Shown: positions 1 through 10,571 of the stretch, piece after piece
Layout of the letters: every line of letters begins with the position of its first letter
Numbering within the stretch: position 1 is the stretch's first letter
Origin: Miscanthus floridulus
Taxonomy: Eukaryota > Streptophyta > Magnoliopsida > Poales > Poaceae
Assembly: GCF_019320115.1 (NCBI RefSeq)
Contig: NC_089585.1
Location: 145,283,769-145,347,768 of the forward strand
Length of the DNA stretch: 64,000 nucleotides
Reading direction: 5' to 3'
The notes under the pieces: model-generated
The model's input: only the letters and a program-made list of their open reading frames with translations
The model's database searches: none
What the model was told of the DNA's origin: nothing
Position numbers and translations under genes: made by a program

Positions 1-1
1 T

Positions 2-55
2 AATGGAGTAGTAGCTGCTCTTGATGCCGTTTACCCTATGTACTTTCCTGAATAA
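2..55 (+). CDS. C-terminal end of a gene entering from the left edge
   Basis: An open frame begins at base 2, runs 17 codons and stops with TAA at 53-55. It reads NGVVAALDAVYPMYFPE. The composition (no low-complexity sequence, hydrophobic and aromatic residues alternating with small ones) looks like a genuine protein tail. An AATAAA hexamer follows about 50 bases later. I do not recognise the family and the rest lies outside the window. A chance open frame of this length is possible. Confidence 0.35.
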   Translation, partial: NGVVAALDAVYPMYFPE

Positions 56-417
56 CAACAGAAGAAACATTTGTGGGTGAGGCCGTGTGTGATAGAAACA
101 AAATGAATAAATGCACGAAGAGTGGAGGTTTCTGATTATAGTCCAAATAGGCCAGTTTCAGTTTAGCAAGAGTTTTTTTTGGGCCCCCCTTCAAGAGTAG
201 TTTAGCAAGAGTCTAAGACCGTATAGCCATTCTTAAACAGCAAGAAGGGAGAACAGTTGAAAGTTGAAACTGGTTTCACTGATGCAGTAATTGACAACTG
301 TGTGAATCAAGGTGGACTATGGTCCCTAACTAGAGGGTTTTCATTACCACTAGTCGTGTCATGCCGATACCATCAGTTTATTGGCTTTTGGCCCAGATCC
401 AAAGAAGGTTCACGGTA
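56..417. other. 3' flank / intergenic with possible polyadenylation signal
   Basis: No gene is visible. AATAAA at 106-111 could serve the partial plus-strand gene at 2-55. A short C-rich run lies near 183-190. The sequence ends at the 5-bp target site TCCAT (418-422) of the copia element. Confidence 0.3.
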
Positions 418-422
418 TCCAT

Positions 423-908
423 TGTTGCCCCCAGGATCTTCGGAACGGGTGAACCGATCACTCATCGGTGTTGTCGACCATACACTATAGCCAGAGGTAG
501 AAGAAGGAAGAGAGAACAGAACGCACACACATAGCACAAGCACCAGCGTTGGCCGAAGATCTACAGAGGAGATGGCAAAACTGAACTCGCTCTCTTTACT
601 AAGTTGCAGTGGAAAGCTATATATACAACTCTACCCATCTAATCCTAGTACACAGACATGTCTGGCTGCCATGCTGCTACAATGACTAGATATGACAGCA
701 GGGCTGACTTTTGCGTCTGCCCCAGCTGTGCCTACAGTGCGGCAGGGGAGCCTTTCGACGTCTTCCCCTGCAACAGCTACAGTGCAACAGCAGGGAGCCT
801 TTCGGCGCCTGTCCCTGCCCCTGCAGCAGCTACAGTGTAACAGTAGGGAACCTTTCGGTGTCTGTCCCTGCCGCGCGTTCATACAAGGGAGCAACAAATT
901 ACTTAACA
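423..908 (-). repeat. 3' LTR of the copia element
   Basis: Homologous to 6568-6982 over its whole length. It is longer (486 against 415 bases) mainly because a unit of roughly 70 bases around 770-865 (AGCTACAGTGCAACAGCAGG type) is duplicated. It ends CA at 908, and a purine-rich tract on the minus strand (complement of 909-918) precedes it as polypurine tract. Confidence 0.9.
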
Positions 909-919
909 ATTTTTCCCAT

Positions 920-2660
920 AATCCTGCTGCTAACTCTAGAACCTCCACCATGTCGATCATCTTCTTCAACTCCATGAACCGAAGACAGCCGAGCGGCTTG
1001 GTGAGGACGTCCGCGAGTTGCCGACCAGTTTCGATGAACTCGATGACGATTTGCCCTCCATCGACATAGTCTCTGAGGAAGTGGAACTTGACGTCGATGT
1101 GCTTGCTCCGGTCGTGGAGAATCAGATTCTTTGCTAGGGCGATGGCGGGCTGGTTGTCCACCATCAGTGTTGGTGGGTGAGCTTCCACACCGGTCAGCTC
1201 GCCCAGCAGCCGGCGCAGCCACACAGCTTGGCACATCGCTGTGGCCGCCGCCATGTACTCTGCCTCGCATGTGGACAACGCCATCACCTTCTGTTTCAGC
1301 GACAGCCATGAGATTGGAGCCGACCCGAGGAAGATGAGCACGCCAGAGGTGCTCCGCCATCCGTCGATATCCCCCGCCATGTATGCATCGTTGAACACAG
1401 TGAGCTGCAGCCTACTTCCACTGGTCTTGGGGAAGACGATCCCATAATCCACTGCCCCCTTGACGTAGCGTAGCAGCCGCTTCACTACAGCCCAGTGATC
1501 CTCTCGGGGATCCTCCATGAAGCGGCTGACGTAGCCCACGGCGAACACAATGTCCGGCCTAGTGTGGACTAGGTAGCGTAGACCGCCGACGATGCTCAGG
1601 TAGAGTGTTGCATCTACCATCGCCGCGGTACTGGTCTTCGTCAGCTTCAGTCGCTCCTCCATCGGAGTCACGCACGGCTTGCACTCAGCCATGCCGCTCT
1701 GCTCCAACAGCTTCGAGGCATACGCGCTCTGACCGAGATCGCTCATTCAAAAATGAGCCGCCATCTCGCGCTTAAAGCTATCGATGTTCTCCGCACGTGC
1801 GCCGATGATGATCAAGTCATCCACATACACGTCGACGATGAGCTCCTCCTTCCCCCGTAGCCATGTGTAGAGTGCGTGCTCAGTTGCACACCATGTGAAC
1901 CTAAGCTCGCACAGCGTGGCGTCAAGCTTGGCGTTCCATGCTCGCCGTAGAGTGTCTTACGTAGTCGGAGCACCCTGTGCTCCGCTCTCATGATGGTGAA
2001 ACCCGAAGGTTGCCTGACGAAGACCGTCCCCGCCAGCTCACCATTAAGGAAGGCCAATTTTACGTCCAGATGATGGACACGCCAGTCCTTCGCTGCTGCC
2101 AAAGCCAGCAGCAGTCGAATAGACTCTATGCACGCTACCAGCGCAAAGACTTCCTCGAAGTCGATGCCCTCGCGTTGGACAAAGCCTCGGGCGATGAGGC
2201 GCGCCTTGTGCTTGATAATGGCGCCGTGCTTGTCCTGCTTGACCTTGTAGACCCACTTCAGGCCGATCGGATGGCATCCTGGAGGTGGATCAATGAGCTC
2301 CCAAGTCTCATTTTCCTCGATCGCCTTCATCTCCTCCAGCATCGCCAGTCGCTAATTTGCATCGTGCTCGGCCAGCGCGAACGTGGGTGGTTCTTCTACA
2401 CTAACGAGAAGCAGCTTTGGGTCATTGAGCAGCCGATCTGCTAGGCCTGAGGACCCTGTGTCGTCGACGATGTCGTCCAGCATACGGAACCGCACCTCCT
2501 CACCGTCGTGGAAACCATCCACGAACTCTATGATGTCACTTGCAGGTGAGGCAAACTCGATCAACGTCGATGGAGTCCCCTATTCCACCGGAGTCAGCAC
2601 AGCACCTGGAGTGCTTGGCACCCCGACTGCAGTGCTTGGCACTACTCCTGGTGATGAGGA
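920..2660 (-). pseudogene. reverse transcriptase and RNase H part of the copia polyprotein
   Basis: The N-terminal RT block is at 1812-2342 (MKAIEENETWELIDPP, LKWVYKVK, HKARLIARGFVQREG, VHHLDVKLAFLNGEL). The catalytic YVDD motif lies at about 1818-1830. A stop and small deletion near 1745 separate it from the rest (RYLVHTRPDIVFAVGYVSRF). RNase H follows at 950-1300 (LSTCEAEYMAAATA, DNQPAIALAKN, HIDVKFHFLRDYV, ADVLTKPLG). A frameshift lies near 1950. These motifs are diagnostic for copia polymerase; the gene is broken. Confidence 0.9.
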
Positions 2661-2683
2661 CATGACACCCATGCATATGACCA

Positions 2684-3787
2684 TGTTTGGCACATGGTAT
2701 GGAGGGTTAGGAGGCCAGCAAGGGTGTCCAAGTCAAGAAGGAGGCCCGAGGCTAATTCGGTTCGAGTCTCCGAGGTGGAGGCCCAAAGCAACTAAAGTTC
2801 GAGCCCGTCTCAGAGTCCAGGAGCAGCACGTACTAAAAATGATGCCTAGGTCGCATACAGTGTCCGTTTTAGGCGTTCTTTATATGGATGGAAAGATAAT
2901 TTCATGGAGCTTCCAATGGCACCAGTCCCACCTTAAAAATCGATCGGAGTCAACAGGAATCGTAGAAACAAGTGGACATCCAGAATCTATCAGGGTGCTG
3001 CTCCACTGTCGGCGACAACTTAATTTAGAGGTGAGCTCGTTCTTAAGTGATCCTTTTCATACTTTTGAGAATAGATTGCTACCTAATGATGTTATATTAA
3101 TTAGGAACATTGGAGAGTGTCATGAGGGACTTAGAGGAAGAGGTGGAGGCAATGATGACCAGCAAGGATGTCCAACAGAAACTGGAGGCTCGGTCCAACA
3201 TGATTTCGAGTCTGCCTCGGCCTCTAGGACCAGTCTGCCTTAAACTGGTCACCCAGGACGCATCCGAACTCCATTTTCGATGATCCATATATGGTTGGAA
3301 AGCTAATTTGATAAGGAAGCCAATCCAAGTGGTCTCACATCAAAAGCCCTTCAGAATCAACTAGAATCGTCGAAACAAATCAGCGTCCAAATATCTGCCA
3401 GGGTGCTGCGACACTGTCATTTGGTCCGTTGGACCGTGTATCGTGTTTGGGCCCATTAGGGGGTGCATCCAGGGTAGGCGACGAGCCTAAGACCTTTATA
3501 ATCATATGCCACCGCCGCTATTAGGTTTTGGGTTTTGCTTAGATTAATCTGTCAAGAACAGTATCGCCGCTTGTCGGTTTATGAGACCCTAACTTCGTGA
3601 GATTAATCATTAATCTGCAATTTGGTTGTGTTCTTTCTTGTTCTTGCTTGTGTTCTTCGTTGTACAGGCAGGGATTAGCCTTCTTGGCAAGGTCAACCTA
3701 GTCTGTGACTTAGTTGATAACCATAGGAGCTGTGGTGCTAAGATTGCAGGGTTCGATCTTTCGATCTAAAGCCGGATCGGTGTGTCA
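2684..3787. mobile_element. Solo LTR inserted in the copia element
   Basis: About 1.1 kb of non-coding sequence splits the PSTPGVVP linker of the host element. It begins TGTTTGG and ends GTGTCA, as LTRs do. It contains an imperfect internal duplication (about 2700-3010 against 3150-3420, both with a CAGGGTGCTGC motif). Its 3' half resembles plant LTR U5 sequence. I could not find a clean 5-bp target-site duplication, so the ends may be off by several bases. No internal coding region accompanies it. Confidence 0.6.
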
Positions 3788-5170
3788 TTCTCCGCCACAA
3801 CAATAGTTACCTCTACCTGACGGAAGATCAGGATCCCTGTTCCCATTACCTGGACTACTCGTCACCACTCTTGGAGTGGTTGGCACCACTGCAGGAGTGC
3901 TCAGCATCAGTCTTGGAGTGGTCGGCACCACTGTAAGACCTCTCGGCTCCGCTATGGGAGCATTCAGCACCCGTCCTAGAGTGGTCGGCACCACTGCAGA
4001 ACCACTCGGCACCACTCCTGGAGTGCTTGGCACCCCTCTTAGAGTGCTCAGCACTACCCCAGGAGTGCTCGACTCCATTGCTAGAGTGGTTGGCACCTCC
4101 TCTCCGGTGTCTCCACCACCATGGATGACCAAGTGCTCGACGACGAAGGTGTTGGTGATGCCGCCAGTTTCCCCTGTGTCCGGACAGTCCCAGTCCCAGG
4201 CCGCCTTCTCGTCGAACATGATGTCACGCGAGACAACCACCTTGCCTCCACGTGGGTTGTAGAGCCAGTACGCCTTGGTACCTTCCTCGTAGCCTAGGAG
4301 CATCATTTGTGTGCTCCTGTCCTCTAGCTTGGTGTGGACCGGCTTCATCTTCCTGACGTGGCCAATGCAGCCGAATATCTAGAGGGAGGACACGCTCGGC
4401 TTGCGCCCATACCAAGCTTCGAACAATGTCTTACCCTTTAGGGCCTTGCTGGGCACGCGGTTGAGGATGAACACCACCGTGGTCACTACCTCACCCTAGA
4501 ACCTTACCGACATGCCCTTGGCCTTCATCATGGATCGAGCCATGCCGACCACCGTCTGGTTCCACCGCTCCACCACGCTATTCTGCTGTGGCGAGTATGC
4601 ACGGTGTGGTGTCACACCATACCCTGATCCGCACAGTACATAGTGAACTCCATCGAAGTGAATTTGCTGCCGCGATCAGTCCTCGGCACGCGTAGCTTCT
4701 TGCCGCTCTCCGCCTCCACGCGCGCCTTGAATTTCTTGACCGCTTTCGCTGTCTCGGTCTTGTTGGTCAGAAGTTGCAACTACATGTACCGGCTACAGTC
4801 ATCCACCAGTAAAATGAAGTACTTGCGCCCGTCGGGCGTCACCGGCATGATCAGCCCGTAGAGGTCACCATGGACCAGTTCGAGGGTCTCTATCGCGCAG
4901 TACTTCGCCGTCTTTGGGAACGGTAGCCTTTTTTGCTTCCCAGCCAGGTAGCCGTCACACAGCTCGCCTGCATGCTCGATGTGAGGTAGCCCAGTCACCA
5001 TCTTCTCTAGCCAACCAAGAGCGTCGAAGCTGATATGTCCACACCGGGCATGACATAGCCATGGCTCCTTCGTGCGCCGTGCAGCCAAGCAGATGGGCTG
5101 CTTCACCTTGAGGTCGAGCAGGTACAGCCGATTCTAGGACATTTTCACCTTGGCAAGAAGCCGCTGCTCC
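3788..5170 (-). pseudogene. integrase part of the copia polyprotein
   Basis: The GAG-pre-integrase zinc-binding segment (WLCHARCGHISFDAL, 4990-5060) is followed by the integrase core (LVHGDLYGLI, FILLVDDCSRYM, 4780-4900) and the C-terminal copia motif (LLGYEEGTKAYWLYNP, 4230-4300). Stops interrupt it near 5136, 4779, 4610, 4494 and 4379. After the integrase comes a low-complexity linker of PSTPGVVP-type repeats (3850-4100), which resumes at 2580-2660 on the far side of the inserted LTR. Confidence 0.85.
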
Positions 5171-5239
5171 CGGTCCCTGATCCTGAGGACGTCGTCCTTG
5201 ATTAGTACCTCGCTGCCGCGCTCATCCAGGTGGGCAATG

Positions 5240-6540
5240 CTGATGATGCTTGAACGTAGCTACGGGATGTAATATACATCCGTTGGCGTGCGGTGCTTGC
5301 CTTTCTGGCACCTGAAGATGATGGTGCCGTGCCCTCGGATCGCCACCCTTGAGCCGTCAGTGAACTTCACCGTGCCGGTCACGTCGTCGTCGAGCTCGGA
5401 GAAGGCTGCGTTGGAGCCCATCATGTGGTTACTGGTGCCATAGTCCAAGTACCACCGCTGCCCCTGTCCACCGCCCACACGTCTAAGGTGGACTTGGGCA
5501 TGCGGTTCGTCAAGGTGGACAGCCTTCAGAGCCTTGCCATGCCCTTCCACCGCCATCACCTCTCCCTTTTCCTTGGCCTCAATGTCGTGCAGTGCATAGA
5601 ACATCGCCATCAGGAGAGTGGTCTCATCATCATCATCAGTCTGTGCAAGATGAGCCTCAGCTTTCTTCTCCTGCTTTCGATTTGTGCACTCCTTTGCCCA
5701 ATGGCCCGTCTTCCTACAGCACCGATAGGCGTTGGGGTCGACCTTCTTCTTCTTCTTTGAAGAAGCCTTGCTGCGGTGCTTGCCATCGTCACCACGCCTA
5801 GAGGAGGCTTCCCCGGACTTCTTCCTTCGGGCAGCCCACTCCTCCTCTGTCAGCAGCAGCTTGCCGCTGTCCGTCGTTGTTGTGGCTTACTCCATGCGCT
5901 CATCCATCGCCCGTAGATGGCATGTCACATCCTCAATGGTGAGCGTGGACAAGCCTAGCATCGTCTTTATGGAAAGAGTGATCTAGATGTACTTCATCGG
6001 CACGGAGTGGAGGCACTTGGAGACTGCCTCTTCTTCATCGATGGTGACACCGTGGCTCCTCAGCTTGCTGATGAGCGTCTGCAGGTGGAGGGAAAAGTCC
6101 TCCACCAATTCACCATCCTTGAACTTGAGGTTGGCGTACTCCTTCTTCAGCAGCTGGGCCATTGCCTTCTTTACGCGGTCGAAACCAACGCGCATCGCCA
6201 CAATGGCCTCCCACGCCTCCTTAGCTGAGCTCTTTGCCCCCAACAACACCCTGTACTCCACTGGCACAACAGCGAGGACAACCTCCAACGCTGACATGAT
6301 GTCTTCTTCATTGTCGGTGCCCTTGTCAATAGCATTCTAGAGCCGTCGGGCTCTGAGCTTGACCTTCATGGTCACCACCCACTCGCCATAGTTGGTGCAA
6401 GTCAGCGTCGGCCAACTGGTGCCGCTGACCTCTTGCACCGTGCGCACAACGACCTCATATCATGGCTAGGCAGCCACTACAGCACTGCTGCTGTCGTCCA
6501 TCTCCAAACCGTCCGTCATCGCCAGCGGTTAGTCCAGCGA
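5240..6540 (-). pseudogene. gag and protease part of the copia polyprotein
   Basis: The frame 5983-6297 is a UBN2-type copia gag (KEAWEAIVA, then LKSKLRSHGVT-like helices). Further on lies a CCHC zinc knuckle (YRCCRKTGHWAKEC type, near 5690-5730), then the aspartic protease at 5260-5610, where WYLDYGTSNHM replaces the usual D-S/T-G-A with DYGTSNH. In-frame stops occur around 6340, 5982, 5889 and 5262. These are mostly TAG where related elements have Trp or Gln, suggesting C-to-T decay. Not expected to make functional capsid protein. Confidence 0.85.
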
Positions 6541-6553
6541 CGGCGCTTGTACG

Positions 6554-6565
6554 GCTCTGATACCA
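6554..6565 (-). promoter_or_regulatory. Primer binding site, tRNA-iMet type
   Basis: The minus strand reads TGGTATCAGAGC, the standard primer binding site of plant copia elements complementary to the 3' end of initiator tRNA-Met. It lies two bases from the LTR edge, which fixes the element's orientation. Confidence 0.95.
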
Positions 6566-6567
6566 CT

Positions 6568-6982
6568 TGTTGGCCCCTGGATCTTCGGAACGAGTGAGCC
6601 GACCACACACTATGGCTAGAAGTAAAAGAAGGGAGGGAGAATAGAGCGCGCGCACACATAGCACAAGCACCAGCGTTGGCCGGAGCTCTGCAGAGGAGAT
6701 GGCAAAACTGAACTTACTCTTTTTACTGAGTTATAGTGGGAAGCTATATATACAACTCTACCCATCTAATCCTAGTACACAGACATATCAGGCTGCCATG
6801 CTGCTACAATGACTAGATGTGATAGCAGGGCTACCTTTGACGCATATCCTTACTGTGGCTATAGTGCGGTAGGGGAGCCTTTCGGCGCCTGCCCCTATAG
6901 CAGCTACAGTGCAACAGCAGGGAGCCTTTCGGCGCCTGTCCCTACCGCGCATTCATACAAGGGAGCAACAGATTACTTAACA
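6568..6982 (-). repeat. 5' LTR of the copia element
   Basis: Begins TGTTGGCCCC and ends TTACTTAACA on the plus strand, matching 423-908. It contains the TATATATA motif expected of an LTR promoter (about 6744-6751, complementary strand). Flanked on the right by the TSD TCCAT (6983-6987). Confidence 0.92.
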
Positions 6983-7116
6983 TCCATGTATGCTACATTC
7001 CAAATATTTTATGGGTTTACTATGTTCCACAACTTTCTTCTTCGTATTTTCTAATGATTGATTTGTAAATTATAACTACGGCATGATGACATGTGTTATG
7101 CATAAACTGATAATGC

Positions 7117-7234
7117 AGGACAATATCAGTCTAGATGCTCTTGATCATCGCCTTTACAACCATGCTTGGACTTACACAAAATCACGGTTAAGGCTACCAG
7201 CGACTGCCTATGTTGTCTGTGGATTGTTACCAGT
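7117..7234 (+). pseudogene. Exon-like fragment ended by the CACTA insertion
   Basis: After an acceptor-like sequence (ATAATGCAG), an open frame reads DNISLDALDHRLYNHAW and continues through WTYTKSRLRLP to the CACTA boundary. Across the insertion the flank with one AGT copy gives TAC TAG directly after the exon, so the transposon may have landed at the last codons of a gene. I do not recognise the protein. It may be a real 3'-terminal exon or a transposon-captured fragment. Confidence 0.35.
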
Positions 7235-7254
7235 CACAACTAGAACGAGGTTCT

Positions 7255-7745
7255 TTGCCAAGGGTCGGATACGCTCGGCAAAGAAGCCTTTGCCCTCGGC
7301 AAAGGCTTTGCCGAGAGTTGCTCTCGGCAAAGGCCGGTCGGCACAGTACCTCACGGCAAAGGCTACTTTGTCGAGAGCCGCATCTCGTGCTCTCGGCAAA
7401 GGATTTGCCGAGGGTTAGCCGGCCGTCGGCAAAAATTTTCGCCGTGACGGGGAGAGGTCACGATAAAGTTGATCTTTGCCGTGAGCCTTAGCAAGCTCTC
7501 GGCAAAGAATTTCTGAATTTTTTTCCAAAAAACTTTCCCGAGCGTCTGTCAGAAGAGCTCTCGGCAAAGAATATTGATAATTTTTTTTGAATTTTTTGTG
7601 CCGAGAGCTATGGCTCAGCTCTCGGCAAAGGCTTCCTCTTTGCCGAGCGCTATGGTCATGCGCTCGGCAAAGCTGGGATTCTGTGTGTTCCAGAATTCCC
7701 AGCTTTGCCGAGGGCATGACCATAGCCCTCGGCAAAGCCACAGCC
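7255..7745. repeat. Left subterminal repeats of the CACTA element
   Basis: More than a dozen direct and inverted copies of CTTTGCCGAG and CTCGGCAAAG, spaced 10-50 bases apart. Each outward pair could bind the element's own DNA-binding protein, as in En/Spm. Open frames here only read through the repeats. Confidence 0.88.
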
Positions 7746-7800
7746 AGTTTTAATTTTTTTTTGTTTTTTGCATTTCCAGTCAACAAATAAACATATATAT

Positions 7801-7897
7801 GACATCCACATCACAATAAGCACATCCACATATCAATAACCACATCCACATCACATAATTCACATCCACATCACATAATTCACATCCACATCACATA
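7801..7897. repeat. 20-bp tandem repeat
   Basis: Five units of exactly 20 bases, consensus CACATCCACATCACATAATT; the last three are nearly identical and the first two diverged. Confidence 0.9.
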
Positions 7898-8164
7898 GAA
7901 GTCTCAAAGTTCGAAGTCACAAACAAATCTCGACACATAGATAACCACAAGTGTAAAGTTCGACAAGCAACATAAACAAGAGGAATAGGAGGCGCCAAAC
8001 TGGTCACGGCGATGGTCTGGGCTGAGAAGGCGCCACGTGCGATCCTGGGGAGTTGACGAGGAGAAGGTTAGGGTCGTTCGACGCCGCTGACTGACGCTAC
8101 ACAAACAAAGAAGATGCAGAACGTGTTAGACAACATAAATAGATAACCAAGCACTACATGTACT

Positions 8165-8385
8165 TTTTACCACCACGACCACACCACCACCACCACCACC
8201 ACCAACCACGCGACACCACCACCACCACCACCACGCCACCACCACAACCACACCACTACTACCACCAACAACAACCACACCACCATGCCACCACCTCCAC
8301 CAACCATGCAGCCACCACCACGACCACGCCACCACCACCACCAACCACGCTGCCACCACCACCCACCACCATCACCACTAGCACT
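8165..8385. repeat. CAC/CCA microsatellite
   Basis: About 220 bases of nearly uninterrupted CCA-type trinucleotides. Open frames on both strands are homopolymer-like (His/Thr/Pro or Trp/Gly/Val) and are artefacts of the repeat. Confidence 0.9.
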
Positions 8386-8739
8386 AGGTTTCACTAGGTT
8401 TTACTAGGTTTCACTAGGTTTGACATTTAGAGAAACTAAAACATTTGTCATACTCACCGGAGTAGAATCAAGCTGAGGTGGAGGTGTAGGCTGCAGCTGA
8501 CCGAGCAGGAACTGTGGGACCATTCCACCTTAGGTCATCGCAAGACCCCACACATAGGAGAGCACCTATACCATCTGCCGCTGATCCTGCTCCTGCTTGG
8601 CCTCTAAAGCTGCCAGCCTCTGCTGCTCGAGCTCCCGCTCGGCCTCCAAAGCTGCCAGCCTCTGCTGCTGCTGCTCCCGCTCGGCCTCCATCGCCTGTAG
8701 TTGTGCCTGCAACATTTGATGCTAATGTTTCAAGATTGC

Positions 8740-10445
8740 GGAGCTAAGGTATGTAAAAGTCAAAGAACTTGGAATGGAAGAGAACACTTACCTGGAGTGT
8801 CGACACCACGGTCGGGCGCTGGCGTATGGCCGGCATTGAGCTCATGCTCGCTGCTCGGATCTGGTGTAGCGGAGGAACAGAGGTCGTGTCGAGGACATCG
8901 TCGCCAAGCCAAAACCGCCCGTGCTTCTTGCCTTGCCCCACCCTCATCACGAGCTCTGGATCAAAACGCTCCTCGATGGTCGGGTCGTAGTCTGGCCCGT
9001 GGACTGACCTTGCCATCTCTGTGTACGCAGAGATGCGAGGGGCAATGCTGGCATTGGTGAATGACTTGGCAGGGACTTCCAGGGTCCAGTTGATGGCGGA
9101 CGTCGCCTTGCCCAAGTGGGACAAGGCATATGCCTTGAGGTGACCACAAGGGCGGCCACCATGTGACACCGACTGCGAGAAAGACAATAACATTGTTAGA
9201 GTTGTTGCAGAATTGAGTGTTAGGTTAGAGAAATGGTTTCGCCTTACCCAAGCTTTTGAGAATTCGGAGAGGTTGCGGCTGCCTTGATGGTGTGGTACTC
9301 CTTGCATCAGCAAACGGCGCTCGCGTGCTTCATCATGCTCCTTCTTCTAGTCCTGGCTAAGCCACAAGTTCACAATCCTCTCCCAGGCATCCGGATGCCG
9401 ATTGCACCAGTTTGGAATCGCCTACAGGCCATCAAGCAAACGATATATCAGAAGATCAAATTAAGGAAACTTAATCTCAGAAGAAATCAATAGTAATGTT
9501 CCATATTTACCGCAAGGTACTCCTCCTTGGTCAGCACCACCTGTCTTGCCTCGTCCTTTTTGATGCTACGCCCTTGGACCTTCGTGTAGTGCCAAATGTG
9601 CGCCTAATGACGTGCGTCGTGAATCATGTCCGTGATGCGCTTCTTACAAGAAGCGACCGCCACCTGGTACGCCCTGTGCTCCTTGCCCTCCTCGATTCTA
9701 AAGAAATCCTGCATAAAGGCACGAGGTATCAATTACTTATTAGAAGAATGCCCAATGAATACGATGTATCTGTGGCTAAAAGAATACAATGTGTGCCTAA
9801 AAGACTTACCGACAGGTCCCTAACGACCCGCTCCGCCTTGTTCCTGTATCTGTGGCCACTACGATCCATGGCATCGGCGGCCAATTCGTAGTGGTCGAAC
9901 TGAGTGGCCGGCTCGAACATGTCCGGGCTCACCTCCACTAGGCTAGGGTAGTGCTCCCTGCACAGACCTCCTAGGATGCCATTCACTTTGCGTGCCTTGG
10001 CTCCAGTCTCCACAAGTTTCTAGTTCCTGCACAAGTGATTACAAAGAGTATTAGTTTGTATTTTGATTTTCAACATTTCAAATGAAGAAGTTTCAAGCAC
10101 ATCTTAAGTTACTTACCTATCCCCATAGGGTGTGATCAGCAGGCGGGCCGCTTCAGGTATTGGTCGACGCGGGAGCTTCGTGGGACCACGCAAGTACATC
10201 GTCGACACACCAGAGGAAGTGGATCCCCCTGTAGTCGCCTCGTCCCCTGAGGTGGAGGAGGACCCCCCTGCATCCGCATGCTCCATTGTGGCGGCAGGCT
10301 CCTCCACGGCCGGAGGGGTAGTCGGCTGCGTCCTGCTCGGACGCCTGTGGCTCCTCCGCCTCGGCACCGGCTTCGAAGGCTGAATCGATGCCTCCGGCTC
10401 CTCCTGGCTGGCGTAAAGAGACTGGATGGACCTCCTGGGTGGCAT
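8740..10445 (-). pseudogene. Second CACTA gene, Ptta/En/Spm transposase-like (Transposase_24)
   Basis: The start is probably the ATG at 10443-10445 (MPPRRSIQSLYASQEEP), after an acceptor-like TGCAG. A basic, Ser/Pro-rich N-terminus leads to MYLRGPTKLPRRP and LLITPYGDR. The next exon at 9729-10013 (GAKARKVNGILGGLCREHYP, AADAMDRSGHRYRNKAERVV) and the exon at 8744-9313 (WTLEVPAKSFTNA, HGRFWLGDDVLDT) fit the plant Transposase_24 family that accompanies TNP2 in CACTA elements. Introns are inferred from GT/AG sites and not proven. The function in such elements is binding of subterminal repeats and support of transposition. Disruption around 9320-9720 makes activity doubtful. Confidence 0.7.
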
Positions 10446-10571
10446 CTCCTGCATTAAAAAGGAACAAAACAATTAGCATATATAAACGATACATAATTAG
10501 AAAGAGATGCAAAATGAAGATAATTACATGCAAAATGAATATAATTACAAAAACAGATAATATTACATGTA

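Larger units (their letters stand above)
423..6982 (-). mobile_element. Complete Ty1/copia LTR retrotransposon, decayed
   Basis: Two LTRs (423-908 and 6568-6982), both TG...CA, flank an internal region whose order on the minus strand is gag, protease, integrase, reverse transcriptase, RNase H; this order defines Ty1/copia. The target-site duplication TCCAT is perfect (418-422 and 6983-6987). A primer binding site complementary to initiator tRNA-Met sits two bases inside the 5' LTR. Coding capacity is lost: the gag-to-integrase frame carries about nine premature stops, most of them TAG, and a solo LTR is inserted between the integrase and reverse transcriptase parts. Confidence 0.95.

Noticed and set aside
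711..1069. Plus-strand frames over the copia 3' end
   Set aside because: Antisense to the LTR and RNase H coding sequence.
7208..7491. Several open frames at the left end of the CACTA element
   Set aside because: They translate the CTTTGCCGAG repeats.
8158..8397. His/Thr/Pro-rich and Trp/Gly-rich frames
   Set aside because: Direct translations of a CAC/CCA microsatellite.
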